From NCBI GenBank assembly GCA_003452935.1, contig DMMY01000007.1, positions 62,001 to 126,000 on the forward strand: a stretch of DNA of 64,000 nucleotides, in the 5' to 3' direction. The first letter of the stretch is position 1. Every line of letters starts with the position of its first letter. Both the position numbers and the translations under genes were made by a program. The notes beneath the pieces were generated by a model, which saw only the letters and a program-made list of their open reading frames with translations, ran no database searches and was not told where the DNA came from. This stretch comes from Elusimicrobiota bacterium (lineage in GTDB: Bacteria; Elusimicrobiota; Elusimicrobia; UBA1565; UBA9628). Of this stretch, positions 1 to 10,390 are shown in pieces.

Positions 1-1203
1 TGCGGCCTTTTCCTCGGCCTCGAAGCTGCCGTCGAACGCCTTGAGCTTGGCCCAGCCCGAAAGGCCTCGCAAATCCGGCGTAATGCCCTTGAGGTCCCAG
101 GTCAAGCCCAAATCCTTGGCCCGCAGCGTGCGGTAAAGCATCTTGCCGATGGCGACCTTCCCGCTGGTCTTCACGGGCGGGCCGGACTGGCCCGGCCGCG
201 TTGCCGCAGGCTTAGCCGCAAGCTTGGCCGACGACTTGCCCTGGGCCGGCGCCGCTGGTCCGGCCGCGGCCGCCACCGCCAGGAGTTGGCCGGCGTCCAA
301 AGCGCTGAGCTCCACGTCGAGACGCGCGTCCGGCGCCCGGCTGTAATCCAAGACGCTGGCCTTGATGACCAGGGAGCCGTCGCCAAACCGGCCCTTGAGC
401 TCCGGGATATCGATGCGCTCCGGCGTCACCTGGACCTTTCCGGCCAGGCTCAAGCCCAACCCGGAGACGTCCGCGGACAGCTTCCTGATGTCGGCGAAAA
501 TCCTGCCGTTGGACAAACCCGAGAGATCGACGCGGCCATCCAACTCCGCCCTCGCGCCTAAGGATCCAGGGGCCAGCTGCTGGGCTTTGAACCCGGCCTC
601 CACGCCGAATGGTTGGCTGAGGCTCAAGCCCGTGAGCACGGCCTTGATGTCGCTCAGGCGCCATTGCGCGCCGGAATCCTTATAGCTGATAAGGCCTTTG
701 TTGAGCGAAACATGGCCGGCCCGCAGCTCGAAAGGAAACGTCGCGCCAGGCTCGGCTGCGCCGGGCCGAGGCGCGGAAACAGCCGGGGCGGTGGACGCGG
801 CCACCAAGTCCGAAAAATTGAAAACGCCGGGCTTGATTTGGGTCACCGCGACGCTCGGACCGGATAGCGATATCTCGTCAATGACCACTTTCTTGCGCAA
901 GATGGGCAGCCACTGGATGCGAAACCGAAAGGACTCGATCGCGGCGAAGGTCCCGGCCTTGAAATCCGGCTTCTCCGAAACCTCCAAGCCCTCCAGAACC
1001 AGGCCCTTGATGGGTCCCAAAGCCACGGACTTGAGCCGAACCTCGCGATGGAGCTGCTTGCCGGCCGCCTCCACCACGAGTTGGCGCACCTTTTGCGGGG
1101 GCAGATAGATCTTGAAGGCGATGGTCAAAACCAGGATCCCGGCCAAGGGAATGAGCGCCGCCGCGGCCAGAATCTTGTAAAAAGTGGGCATTCGATGTTC
1201 CAT
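1..1203 (-). CDS. AsmA-family protein, C-terminus cut by window edge
   Basis: The reading frame stays open for at least 401 codons and runs off the left edge. The product starts with a short cytoplasmic stretch and one membrane segment (about residues 12-30, LAAAALIPLAGILVLTIAF). A periplasmic region rich in short beta-type repeats follows, including VVIDEISLSGPSVAV and LKSVALGPIKGLVLEG, which is typical of AsmA/DUF748-type proteins. An Ala/Pro-rich linker lies near residues 320-345. AsmA-like proteins span the periplasm of diderm bacteria and are linked to envelope lipid homeostasis or transport. The start is chosen because TAGAAT at 1211-1216 ends seven bases before the ATG. Family assignment rests on overall pattern and is moderate. 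Confidence 0.7.
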   Translation of the reverse strand, partial: MEHRMPTFYKILAAAALIPLAGILVLTIAFKIYLPPQKVRQLVVEAAGKQLHREVRLKSVALGPIKGLVLEGLEVSEKPDFKAGTFAAIESFRFRIQWLPILRKKVVIDEISLSGPSVAVTQIKPGVFNFSDLVAASTAPAVSAPRPGAAEPGATFPFELRAGHVSLNKGLISYKDSGAQWRLSDIKAVLTGLSLSQPFGVEAGFKAQQLAPGSLGARAELDGRVDLSGLSNGRIFADIRKLSADVSGLGLSLAGKVQVTPERIDIPELKGRFGDGSLVIKASVLDYSRAPDARLDVELSALDAGQLLAVAAAAGPAAPAQGKSSAKLAAKPAATRPGQSGPPVKTSGKVAIGKMLYRTLRAKDLGLTWDLKGITPDLRGLSGWAKLKAFDGSFEAEEKAA

Positions 1204-1210
1204 GGACGCG

Positions 1211-1216
1211 ATTCTA
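1211..1216 (-). promoter_or_regulatory. -10 box TAGAAT, seven bases before the asmA-like ATG
   Basis: TAGAAT on the minus strand, followed by seven bases and then ATG at 1203. Transcription would begin at or beside the start codon. No convincing -35 box was seen. Confidence 0.45.
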
Positions 1217-1228
1217 CCAAATCCCGGG

Positions 1229-2551
1229 CTATATACCGACCAGGATAAGGTCAGGATCCTCGATATGCCGGATCACGTCGTTGAGGAAATGCTGGGCATG
1301 GCCCCCGTCCACCAGGCGATGGTCGAAGGTCAAAGACAACGGCAGGACTTTCTTGACGCGAATGGCCCCCTGCTCGGCCACGGGCTTGTCCGCCATGCGT
1401 CCCACCCCCAGTATGCCGGCCTCCGGGTAGTTGATAATGGGAGTTCCAAAAAGCCCGCCGATGGAGCCGTAGTTGGTGATGGTGAAGCACCCGCCCTTGA
1501 GGTCCTTGACGTCCAGAGTCCGCCGGCGGGACTTTTGCGCCAAGTCCTCGAGCTCCCGAGCCAACTGCAGAATGGACTTCTTGTCCGCGTCCTTGACATT
1601 GGGGACGATGAGCCCGTCTTGCGTGTCCACGGCGACGCCTATGTGGTAATAGGCCCGAAAGACCACCTCGCCCCGTTCGTCATCGAGAGTGGTGTTCATC
1701 TCGGGCACGCGCTTGAGCGCCCCCACCGCCGCCTTGACCAGGAAGGGCAGCAGGCTCAGGCGCACGCCCTCTTTCCGCGCTTGGCCCTTCATCTTCTCGC
1801 GAATGGCCCAAAGTTCCTCGACATCCGCCTCGTCCATGACGGTCACCGGCGCGGTCCTGGCCAGGGACTCGGTCATGGCCTGGGCGATGCGGCGGCGCAC
1901 CCCGCGCAAGGGCACGCGCTCGACCGGCCCGAAACCGTCGGCCCCGGGCTTGGCCTCGCCCGCGCGGCTGCCCTTTTGCGGCGCGCCCAAGGCCGCGGCC
2001 TTGCGGATGTCATCTTCGCTGACGCGGCCTTTGGCCGCGGTGCCGTGGATGAGCTCGATGTCCACGCCCAGCCGTTTGGCCAATTCCCGGTCCTTGGGCA
2101 ATGCCTCGACCCTCGGCCTCGACAGCGTCGCGGGAACCTCCGGCGCCGCGGCCGGCGCCTCATCGAGGGCTTCCTCGAGCCTGCCCACCACTCCCACCGA
2201 CGGGGTCTGCACCGTATAGGGCTCGACGACGGCTGGGCGCGGGGCGGGCGGCGGGACCGGAGGCGCGGTCGCGGCCGGGATAGACGCCCGGGCCGGGGCG
2301 GACTTCGCCTCGGCCTCGTCGCCGATGCTGGCGATGACCTCGCCGACGCGGATGATATCGCCCGGCCCGCCCTTGAGGCTCAGGATAAAGCCCTCCCTGG
2401 GCGCCGGTATTTCGACAACGGCCTTGTCCGTCTCCGCTTCGAGGAGGACCTGATGGCTTTGCACCCGATCCCCCACCTTGACCTTCCATTCGACGATCTC
2501 GCCTTCGGTCAGACCTTCGCCCACGTCCGGAAACTTAAAATCGAAAGCCAT
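1229..2551 (-). CDS. pdhC: 2-oxoacid dehydrogenase E2 (dihydrolipoamide acyltransferase)
   Basis: This 440-aa protein is the acyltransferase core of a pyruvate or branched-chain 2-oxoacid dehydrogenase complex. It carries one N-terminal lipoyl domain, with lipoyl-lysine motif ETDKAVVEIPAP near residue 43, then an Ala/Pro linker. The peripheral subunit-binding domain follows (ALPKDRELAKRLGVD, GRVSEDDI). The catalytic domain ends in the active-site motif SLTFDHRLVDGGHA. An AGGAGG site precedes the ATG. It follows the E1 beta gene by 22 bases, giving the order E1 alpha, E1 beta, E2. E3 is not in the window. The two-gene E1 is shared by pyruvate and branched-chain complexes, so the substrate is not certain. 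Confidence 0.93.
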   Translation of the reverse strand: MAFDFKFPDVGEGLTEGEIVEWKVKVGDRVQSHQVLLEAETDKAVVEIPAPREGFILSLKGGPGDIIRVGEVIASIGDEAEAKSAPARASIPAATAPPVPPPAPRPAVVEPYTVQTPSVGVVGRLEEALDEAPAAAPEVPATLSRPRVEALPKDRELAKRLGVDIELIHGTAAKGRVSEDDIRKAAALGAPQKGSRAGEAKPGADGFGPVERVPLRGVRRRIAQAMTESLARTAPVTVMDEADVEELWAIREKMKGQARKEGVRLSLLPFLVKAAVGALKRVPEMNTTLDDERGEVVFRAYYHIGVAVDTQDGLIVPNVKDADKKSILQLARELEDLAQKSRRRTLDVKDLKGGCFTITNYGSIGGLFGTPIINYPEAGILGVGRMADKPVAEQGAIRVKKVLPLSLTFDHRLVDGGHAQHFLNDVIRHIEDPDLILVGI

Positions 2552-2571
2552 GCTGCCTCCTGTCGCGGATC

Positions 2572-3549
2572 CTACGAATTGAGCGCCTTCTTGGCGCCGG
2601 CCACAATGCGGCTGTGGTCCGGCAGGTAGAATTCCTCCAGCTGGGCCAGAGGCATGACCGTGTCATAGCCCGTGACCCTCTCGATGGGCGCCAGGAGGCT
2701 GGTCAGGGCCTCTTCCCCCACCCGGGCCGCCAGCTCCGCGCCCAGGCCCAAGGTGCGCGGCGCCTCGTGGGCGATGACGAGCCGCCCGGTCTTGCGCACC
2801 GAGGCTATGACCGTGTCGCTGTCCATGGGAGAAAGCGTGCGCAGATCAATGACCTCCGCCGAAGCCCCTTGCGCCTGCAGTTCGTCGGCGGCCTCGAGCG
2901 CCTCGCGCATCATGGCGCCCCACGCCACGATGGTGAGGTCCCGGCCTTCCCTCGACACCCGGGCTTGGCCGATGGGAACCGTGTAATCCGCTTCCGGGAC
3001 CTCGCCCTTGATGGCCCGGTAGATGCGCTTGGGCTCGCAAAAAATCACGGGGTCTCCCAGGCGCAGCGCCGAAAGCATGAGCCCCTTGGCGTCATAGGGC
3101 GTAGACGGTGTGAGCACGGTCAGGCCCGGGGTGTGGACCAGCAGCGTCTCCGGGGAGTCGGAATGCAGTTCCGGCGCGTGGATTCCCCCGCCCCAAGGCA
3201 CGCGCACGACCACGCCCAAGCCGCAGCGGCCCCGGCTGCGAGTGCGATAGCGCGCCAACTGGTTGCAGATCTGGTCCAAGGCCAGGTGGATGAATCCTTC
3301 GAATTGAATCTCGGCCACGGGCCTCATGCCGCCCAAGGCCAGGCCCAAGGCCGTGCCGATGATGCCGGCCTCGGCCAAGGGCGTGTCCACCACGCGCTGG
3401 GAGCCGTATTTCTTCTGCAGGCCGTCGGTCACGCGAAAAACGCCGCCTTCGCGGCCCACGTCCTCGCCCAGGATCATGACCCGGCCGTCGCGCTCCATTT
3501 CCTGATCCAAGGCCATATTGATGGCCGAAACGATATTAAGCTTCGCCAT
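2572..3549 (-). CDS. pdhB: 2-oxoacid dehydrogenase E1 beta subunit
   Basis: The 325-aa beta subunit of a heterotetrameric thiamine-diphosphate E1. Family features include ILGEDVGREGGVFRVTDGL near the N-terminus, DTPLAEAGIIGTALGLALGG, and a C-terminal transketolase-type domain (IDLRTLSPMDSDTVIASV). The start at 3549 is preferred over an in-frame codon 14 residues upstream because a GGGGAGG site lies just before it and the product then starts as MAKLNIVSAINMALDQ, as usual in the family. The gene overlaps the end of E1 alpha by 14 bases, which suggests translational coupling. Confidence 0.93.
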   Translation of the reverse strand: MAKLNIVSAINMALDQEMERDGRVMILGEDVGREGGVFRVTDGLQKKYGSQRVVDTPLAEAGIIGTALGLALGGMRPVAEIQFEGFIHLALDQICNQLARYRTRSRGRCGLGVVVRVPWGGGIHAPELHSDSPETLLVHTPGLTVLTPSTPYDAKGLMLSALRLGDPVIFCEPKRIYRAIKGEVPEADYTVPIGQARVSREGRDLTIVAWGAMMREALEAADELQAQGASAEVIDLRTLSPMDSDTVIASVRKTGRLVIAHEAPRTLGLGAELAARVGEEALTSLLAPIERVTGYDTVMPLAQLEEFYLPDHSRIVAGAKKALNS

Positions 3550-4636
3550 GGCGGCTGCCTCCCCGGCCTTGGCTTTGCAGAAAGGCCGCAAGCTCCTCGC
3601 GTTGGCGCTTCAAATACGGCGGAGCCTGCTTATAAGTGAAGTCGAAAATATCCGTGACCGGCGCCAAGGGCGCCTCGGCCTGCCGCACGGCTTGCTCCAC
3701 CTCGGCCCGGGCTTGAGCCTGCAGCGCGGACTCCTTTTCCTCGTTCCAAAGGCCCTGCCTCTGGAGGTATTTGCGCAGACGCGGCAAAGGATCGAAAGCC
3801 TTGTGCCGCTCGAGTTCGTCCGCGGTGCGGTATTTGGTGGGATCATCGGAAGTGGTGTGCGGGCCCAGACGGTAGGTGAGCAGCTCGATGAGGCGCGGGC
3901 CGCGCCCGGCCCTGGCCTCGGCCAAGGCCTCCTTCATGGCACCGGCCACCGCGAGCAAATCGTTGCCATCCACCAACAGGCCGGCGAAGCCGTAGCTCGC
4001 GGCGCGCTGGGCGATGGTCGCGGCCGCGGTCTGCTGGCTGCGGGGCAGGCTGATGGCGAACTGGTTGTTCTGGCAGACGAAGACCGTGGGCGTCTTGAAC
4101 ACGCCCGCGAAGTTCATGGCCTCATGCACGTCTCCCTGGGAACTGGCCCCGTCGCCGAAATAGGCCGCGGCCACGCCGGGCTCGCCTTTGAGCTTCATGG
4201 CCCAGGATAGGCCCACGGCGTGCAGGGGCTGCGCCCCGACCACGATCTCTATAGGAAGGATCCGCGATCCCTCCGGGAGGATCATGCCCCGCTCATCGCC
4301 TTTCCAATATCGATATATGGAGGCAAGAGGCACGCCCCGCAGGAACAGGGCCCCGCTTTCACGGTAGGAGGGCACCAGCCAGTCGACCGTCTCCAAAAAA
4401 ACGGCCGAGGCTTGAGCCGCCTCCTGGCCGTAGACCGGGGCATAAGTGCCCAGGCTCCCTTCCCGCTGCAGCTTCATGGCCATGAGATCCGCCAGGCGCA
4501 GGACGCAAAGCCGCTCATAGAGCTCCCGGACCCGGGCATCGGAGAGATCGGGCCGCAGCTCCTCTTTGACATTGCCCTCCGGGTCCAGGATGCGCAACTC
4601 CTCGCCTTTGAGCGGATCGAATCTTTCAAAATACAT
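3536..4636 (-). CDS. pdhA: 2-oxoacid dehydrogenase E1 alpha subunit
   Basis: The 366-aa alpha subunit of the thiamine-diphosphate-dependent E1, which decarboxylates the 2-oxoacid and passes the acyl group to the E2 lipoyl arm. The TPP-binding motif runs from GDGASSQGDVHEA to the conserved Asn-Asn pair (CQNNQFAIS). The phosphorylation-loop-like segment YRLGPHTTSDDPTKYR is also present. GGAGGG stands just upstream of the ATG. It lies 17 bases downstream of the anti-sigma gene on the same strand, so it may be transcribed together with the sigma/anti-sigma pair. Confidence 0.93.
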   Translation of the reverse strand: MYFERFDPLKGEELRILDPEGNVKEELRPDLSDARVRELYERLCVLRLADLMAMKLQREGSLGTYAPVYGQEAAQASAVFLETVDWLVPSYRESGALFLRGVPLASIYRYWKGDERGMILPEGSRILPIEIVVGAQPLHAVGLSWAMKLKGEPGVAAAYFGDGASSQGDVHEAMNFAGVFKTPTVFVCQNNQFAISLPRSQQTAAATIAQRAASYGFAGLLVDGNDLLAVAGAMKEALAEARAGRGPRLIELLTYRLGPHTTSDDPTKYRTADELERHKAFDPLPRLRKYLQRQGLWNEEKESALQAQARAEVEQAVRQAEAPLAPVTDIFDFTYKQAPPYLKRQREELAAFLQSQGRGGSRHGEA

Positions 4637-4653
4637 GGTCCCTCCCTCGCCGC

Positions 4654-4917
4654 TTACGCGCCAGGACCCGCTCCCTTGGAGTTGAGAAGGCGCACCAGCC
4701 TTTCAATGAAAGGCTCGAGACTCTCCGGATCAGCCAGGCGCGGCCGCCTCAAGCGCGCGGCATCGGCGATAAGTTCCATTTGAGCCCGGTAGCGCCGGCA
4801 ATGAGGGCAAAAGCTCAAGTGCAGGCGCGCCAAGGCGCGGGCCGGCAAGAAGGCTCCCTCGGCCTCGCCGCTGCTCAGCCACAGGCACAAGCGACGGCAA
4901 TTTATAGGCCAGGTCAT
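4654..4917 (-). CDS. Zinc-finger anti-sigma factor-like protein
   Basis: A small 87-aa protein with the HxxxCxxC pattern of zinc-binding anti-sigma factors (LHLSFCPHCRRY, about residues 37-48) and an upstream cysteine-bearing helix (NCRRLCLWLSSGEAEG). No membrane segment is evident, so it would act in the cytoplasm. Its ATG overlaps the sigma factor stop codon (ATGA), the classic arrangement for an ECF sigma and its cognate inhibitor. A longer reading from 4944 is possible but less likely. Partner assignment rests on gene position. Confidence 0.72.
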   Translation of the reverse strand: MTWPINCRRLCLWLSSGEAEGAFLPARALARLHLSFCPHCRRYRAQMELIADAARLRRPRLADPESLEPFIERLVRLLNSKGAGPGA

Positions 4918-5486
4918 AGTTTGCCCCATTTCTCCTCCAGGCATTCGCGCAGCTTGTTGCGCGCTCTGAAGAGCAGCACCCTTAAATGGGTGTCGCTCAG
5001 GTTCAAGGCGTTACATATGGCGGGCTTGGGCTCCCCCTCCACTTCCTTGAGCACGAAAGCCGCCTTTTGCAAAGGCCCAAGCCGTCCCAGGCACTGCTCC
5101 ACGAAGTCAGCCGCCTCCCTGGCCAAGGTCTCGGGCTCCGGCCCCTCCGGAGGCCGGCTCCAATGGCCGACGGCATTAAAGCGCCGGTCAAAGACCGCGT
5201 CCACCGGGTCGGTGGCCAGCTCGCGCCCCTTTTGACGGGCGCGCGCCAAGGCCTGGTTGTAAAGTATGCCGAAAAGAAAGGTCTTGAGGCTTGAACGGCC
5301 TTCAAAACGAGGCGCGGCGTCCAGGAAAGCGGCGAAAACGTCCGCCACCAGATCCTCGGCCTCGGCCCGGGCCAGGCCGAGGCCCCAAGCCGCGTTGAGC
5401 AAGCCGCCGGCGTTGCTCCGCACGGCCTGCTCCACGGCCTCCGGGTCTCTGCGCCTCAATCGGGCCAGGAATTGCCCATCGACCAT
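4914..5486 (-). CDS. ECF-type RNA polymerase sigma factor
   Basis: A 190-aa sigma-70 family protein with region 2 (FLARLRRRDPEAVEQAV, AEDLVADVFAAFLDAAPRFEGRSSLKTFLFGI) and region 4 (LGPLQKAAFVLKEVEGEP, ICNALNLSDTHLRVLLFRARNKLRECL). The start at 5486 is supported by a GGAGGGG site upstream. An in-frame ATG at 5543 lies upstream of the likely -10 (TAGAAT at 5504-5509) and is rejected. The gene is divergent from the methionine sulfoxide reductase gene and followed by its likely anti-sigma. A role in oxidative or envelope stress is inferred from that neighbourhood only. Confidence 0.88.
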   Translation of the reverse strand: MVDGQFLARLRRRDPEAVEQAVRSNAGGLLNAAWGLGLARAEAEDLVADVFAAFLDAAPRFEGRSSLKTFLFGILYNQALARARQKGRELATDPVDAVFDRRFNAVGHWSRPPEGPEPETLAREAADFVEQCLGRLGPLQKAAFVLKEVEGEPKPAICNALNLSDTHLRVLLFRARNKLRECLEEKWGKL

Positions 5487-5529
5487 CTCACCCCTCCAGG
5501 CCGATTCTACAAAAGCGGACCGCCGGGCC

Positions 5530-5547
5530 CATGTAAAATTCATGTAA
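5530..5547. repeat. Direct repeat CATGTAA x2 between sigma gene and msrBA
   Basis: CATGTAA occurs at 5530-5536 and again at 5541-5547, 11 bases apart and so on the same face of the helix. It sits in the 98-bp divergent intergenic region, upstream of both genes. It may be a regulator site or part of an ECF-type promoter. No function is shown. Confidence 0.35.
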
Positions 5548-5584
5548 CAAAAGAGATGCCGCGGACACTTATTGATGGAGAGCC

Positions 5585-6640
5585 ATGAGGCCGCAAAGCC
5601 GCCGCCGTATTCTGTTTCAGCTCATGCTGGCCGCTCTGCCGCTGGCCGGAACCGGCGCGCCAGCCGCCGAGAAGGAGACCGCCATGCCCAAGAACAATGC
5701 ATCGCAAGATGACGAGCTTCGTTCCAAGCTCACCGCGGAGCAATACCGCGTCACGCAGCAATGCGGCACGGAGCCGCCTTTTTCCAACGCTTATTGGGAC
5801 AACCATGAGCCCGGCATCTATGTCGACGTGGTCTCGGGAGAGCCCCTGTTCTCATCCATGGACAAGTTCGACTCCGGCACGGGCTGGCCCAGCTTCACCA
5901 AGCCCCTGGAGCCGGGAAACACCCTGCTCCGGATCGACCGCAGTCTCTGGACGAAGCGCACCGAGATACGCTCGCGCCGCGGCGAGAGCCATCTCGGCCA
6001 CGTGTTCACGGACGGCCCGGCGCCCACGGGCCTGCGCTACTGCATCAACTCCGCGGCCCTGCGCTTCATCCCGGCCCAGCGTCTGAAAGACGAGGGCTAC
6101 GGCCAATACAGCGCTCTTTTCAAGGAAGCGCCGCGGATCAATCCAGCCAAGGCCAAAACCCCGCGGACCGCCATTTTCGCGGCCGGATGCTTCTGGGGCG
6201 TGGAAGCGGCTTTCAGCCGCGTCCCGGGAGTCTTGAGCATCGAGGCGGGCTATGCCGGAGGGACCTTGCGCAATCCCAGCTACGAAGCCGTGTGCACCGG
6301 AGCCACGGGCCACGCGGAATCCGTCCGGGTCCATTACGATCCGGCCAAGCTGTCCTACGACGATTTGCTCGACACGTTCTGGAGCATCCACGACCCCACC
6401 ACCGTCAACCGCCAGGGCCCGGATATCGGCAGCCAGTACCGCTCCGTCATCTTCTATCAAGACGCGCGGCAAAAAGAGGCCGCCCTGGCCTCAAAAGCCC
6501 GTGTCGAGTCCTCCCGCCGCTTTCCCAATCCCATCGCGACCCAGATCGCGCCCGCCGGAGAGTTCTACCGGGCGGAGGAACATCACCAGCACTACTACGC
6601 CAAACAAGGCGGCGGCAGCTGTCCGGCCGGGAAGTACTGA
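5585..6640 (+). CDS. msrAB: Exported peptide methionine sulfoxide reductase MsrB-MsrA fusion
   Basis: A 351-aa bifunctional enzyme that reduces both epimers of methionine sulfoxide in oxidised proteins. An N-terminal signal peptide (LMLAALPLAGTGAPA) predicts export. The MsrB domain comes first (QQCGTEPPFSNAYW, DSGTGWPSF, catalytic Cys in RYCINSAALRF), then MsrA (catalytic GCFWGVEAAF, GYAGG, GHAESV). The zinc-binding CxxC pairs of many MsrB proteins are absent: the positions read VVSGEP and RSRRGES, so this is the zinc-free type. The divergent ECF sigma gene suggests stress control, which is an inference. Confidence 0.93.
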   Translation: MRPQSRRRILFQLMLAALPLAGTGAPAAEKETAMPKNNASQDDELRSKLTAEQYRVTQQCGTEPPFSNAYWDNHEPGIYVDVVSGEPLFSSMDKFDSGTGWPSFTKPLEPGNTLLRIDRSLWTKRTEIRSRRGESHLGHVFTDGPAPTGLRYCINSAALRFIPAQRLKDEGYGQYSALFKEAPRINPAKAKTPRTAIFAAGCFWGVEAAFSRVPGVLSIEAGYAGGTLRNPSYEAVCTGATGHAESVRVHYDPAKLSYDDLLDTFWSIHDPTTVNRQGPDIGSQYRSVIFYQDARQKEAALASKARVESSRRFPNPIATQIAPAGEFYRAEEHHQHYYAKQGGGSCPAGKY

Positions 6641-6652
6641 CTGTCAAAAGAC

Positions 6653-6658
6653 TATAAT
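6653..6658 (+). promoter_or_regulatory. -10 box TATAAT before rubrerythrin gene
   Basis: A perfect TATAAT 25 bases before the ATG, followed by a GGAGG ribosome binding site at 6674-6678. This start is leadered, unlike many others in the window. Confidence 0.5.
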
Positions 6659-6683
6659 AAACGACCGACATTGGAGGATGATC

Positions 6684-7193
6684 ATGCCCACAACGACAAA
6701 CACCACGGATGACCTAAAGACCGCGTTCGCCGGAGAAAGCCAAGCCAACCGCAAGTATCTGGCCTTCGCCAAAAAAGCGCAAGCCGACGGTTTCCCGCAA
6801 GTGGCCAAGCTCTTCAGGGCCGCGGCCGAAGCCGAGACCATTCACGCCATGGGACATTTGACGGCCCTGGGGGCCGTGACCTCGACGGCCGATAATTTGA
6901 AGGCCGCGGTAGCCGGCGAGACCTACGAATACAAGGAGATGTACCCTCCCATGCTGGCCGAGGCGCAAAAGGAAAACCATAAGGCCAAGACCATGTTCGC
7001 CTGGGCGCTCAAGGCCGAGGAGGTCCACGCCCGGCTCTACCAGAAAGCCCTCGACGCGGTGCTCTCCGGAAAGGACTTGGCCGACTCGGAGATATATCTT
7101 TGCCCGGTCTGCGGCCATCTGGAATTGGGGAAACCCAACGCCAAGTGTCCGATCTGCAATTTGCCGCCGGAAAAATATCGCCGGATGGAATAG
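6684..7193 (+). CDS. rbr: Rubrerythrin
   Basis: A 169-aa non-haem iron peroxidase that removes hydrogen peroxide in anaerobes. The N-terminal ferritin-like four-helix domain carries the diiron glutamates (GESQANRKYLAFA, EAETIHAMGH, ETYEYKEMYP, AEEVHARLY). The C-terminal rubredoxin domain has two CxxC pairs (YLCPVCGHLELG, KCPICNLPPEKY). The start at 6684 is chosen because GGAGG lies six bases upstream; the ATG at 6678 abuts the GGAGG directly. Together with msrBA it forms an oxidative-stress group. Confidence 0.95.
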   Translation: MPTTTNTTDDLKTAFAGESQANRKYLAFAKKAQADGFPQVAKLFRAAAEAETIHAMGHLTALGAVTSTADNLKAAVAGETYEYKEMYPPMLAEAQKENHKAKTMFAWALKAEEVHARLYQKALDAVLSGKDLADSEIYLCPVCGHLELGKPNAKCPICNLPPEKYRRME

Positions 7194-7227
7194 CCGCCAG
7201 GCATGGCCAGGGTTTCTCCCAGGGAGG

Positions 7228-7233
7228 TATAAT
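7228..7233 (+). promoter_or_regulatory. -10 box TATAAT before the xdh-like gene
   Basis: TATAAT 19 bases before the ATG at 7253. GAGGAA between them can serve as ribosome binding site. Confidence 0.45.
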
Positions 7234-7252
7234 AGCCTCTACCGAGGAACCC

Positions 7253-9874
<2,622 letters not shown>

Positions 9875-9899
9875 ACAATTGCCCGGCGAGGAGGAATCC

Positions 9900-10346
9900 A
9901 TGCGCGCAGACGACGCGGAGTTCATGCAGGAGGCCGTCAAAGAGGCCCGCAAGGGCTTGCGCGAGGGCGGCATTCCCATCGGCGCGGTTCTGGTGAAAGA
10001 CGGCCGCGTCGTGGGCCGCGGCCACAACCGCCGCGTCCAGAAAAAATCCGCCATCCTGCACGCGGAGATGGACTGCCTGGAAAACGCCGGCCGCCTCAAG
10101 GCGCGCGCCTACCAACGCTGCGTCATCTACTCGACCCTCTCGCCCTGCGACATGTGCACCGGCGCGATCCTGCTCTACAAGATCCCGCGCGTCGTGATCG
10201 GCGAGAACCGCACCTTCAAGGGTCCGGAACGCTATTCGCGCCGCCGCGTCAAGCTCGTCAACCTCGATTTGCCCGAGTGCCGGGAAATGATGGCCGACTT
10301 CATCCGCCGCAAGCCCGGGCTTTGGAACGAGGATATCGGCCTCTAG
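9900..10346 (+). CDS. Cytosine deaminase, yeast Fcy1-like
   Basis: A 148-aa cytidine/deoxycytidylate deaminase-fold enzyme. The zinc-site signature is HAEMDCLEN with SPCDMCTGAI, so zinc is held by His and two Cys and the Glu is the proton shuttle. Other segments recall yeast cytosine deaminase as I remember it: GGIPIGAVLV, RGHNRRVQK, GENRTFKG and the C-terminal LWNEDIGL. It should convert cytosine to uracil. The start is backed by GAGGAGG. It likely shares a transcript with the molybdoenzyme upstream. Confidence 0.87.
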   Translation: MRADDAEFMQEAVKEARKGLREGGIPIGAVLVKDGRVVGRGHNRRVQKKSAILHAEMDCLENAGRLKARAYQRCVIYSTLSPCDMCTGAILLYKIPRVVIGENRTFKGPERYSRRRVKLVNLDLPECREMMADFIRRKPGLWNEDIGL

Positions 10347-10348
10347 GT

Positions 10349-10360
10349 GCCGGAGATCAA
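10349..10360 (+). repeat. 12-bp direct repeat GCCGGAGATCAA, left copy
   Basis: GCCGGAGATCAA just after the cytosine deaminase stop codon. An identical copy lies at 11008-11019, just after the tag stop codon, so the two copies bracket the tag gene. Confidence 0.6.
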
Positions 10361-10390
10361 GTTATTGGACTTGTTGGACTTATTTTCCAT

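Noticed and set aside
1184..2629. Long plus-strand reading frame opposite the E2 gene (and similar ones opposite many genes, e.g. 35728-37458, 45017-47053, 59219-60781)
   Set aside because: They are antisense to genes with clear family motifs, have His/Arg/Gly-rich composition expected from GC-rich complementary strands, and show no motif of their own.
6252..6683. N-terminal extension of rubrerythrin into the msrBA gene
   Set aside because: The extra residues have no rubrerythrin likeness and overlap the msrBA coding frame; the ATG at 6684 has a GGAGG site and family-like N-terminus.
10362..10388. Near-repeat TTATTGGAC/TTGTTGGAC/TTATTTTCC before tag
   Set aside because: The third unit is poor and the stretch is T-rich; it may be chance.
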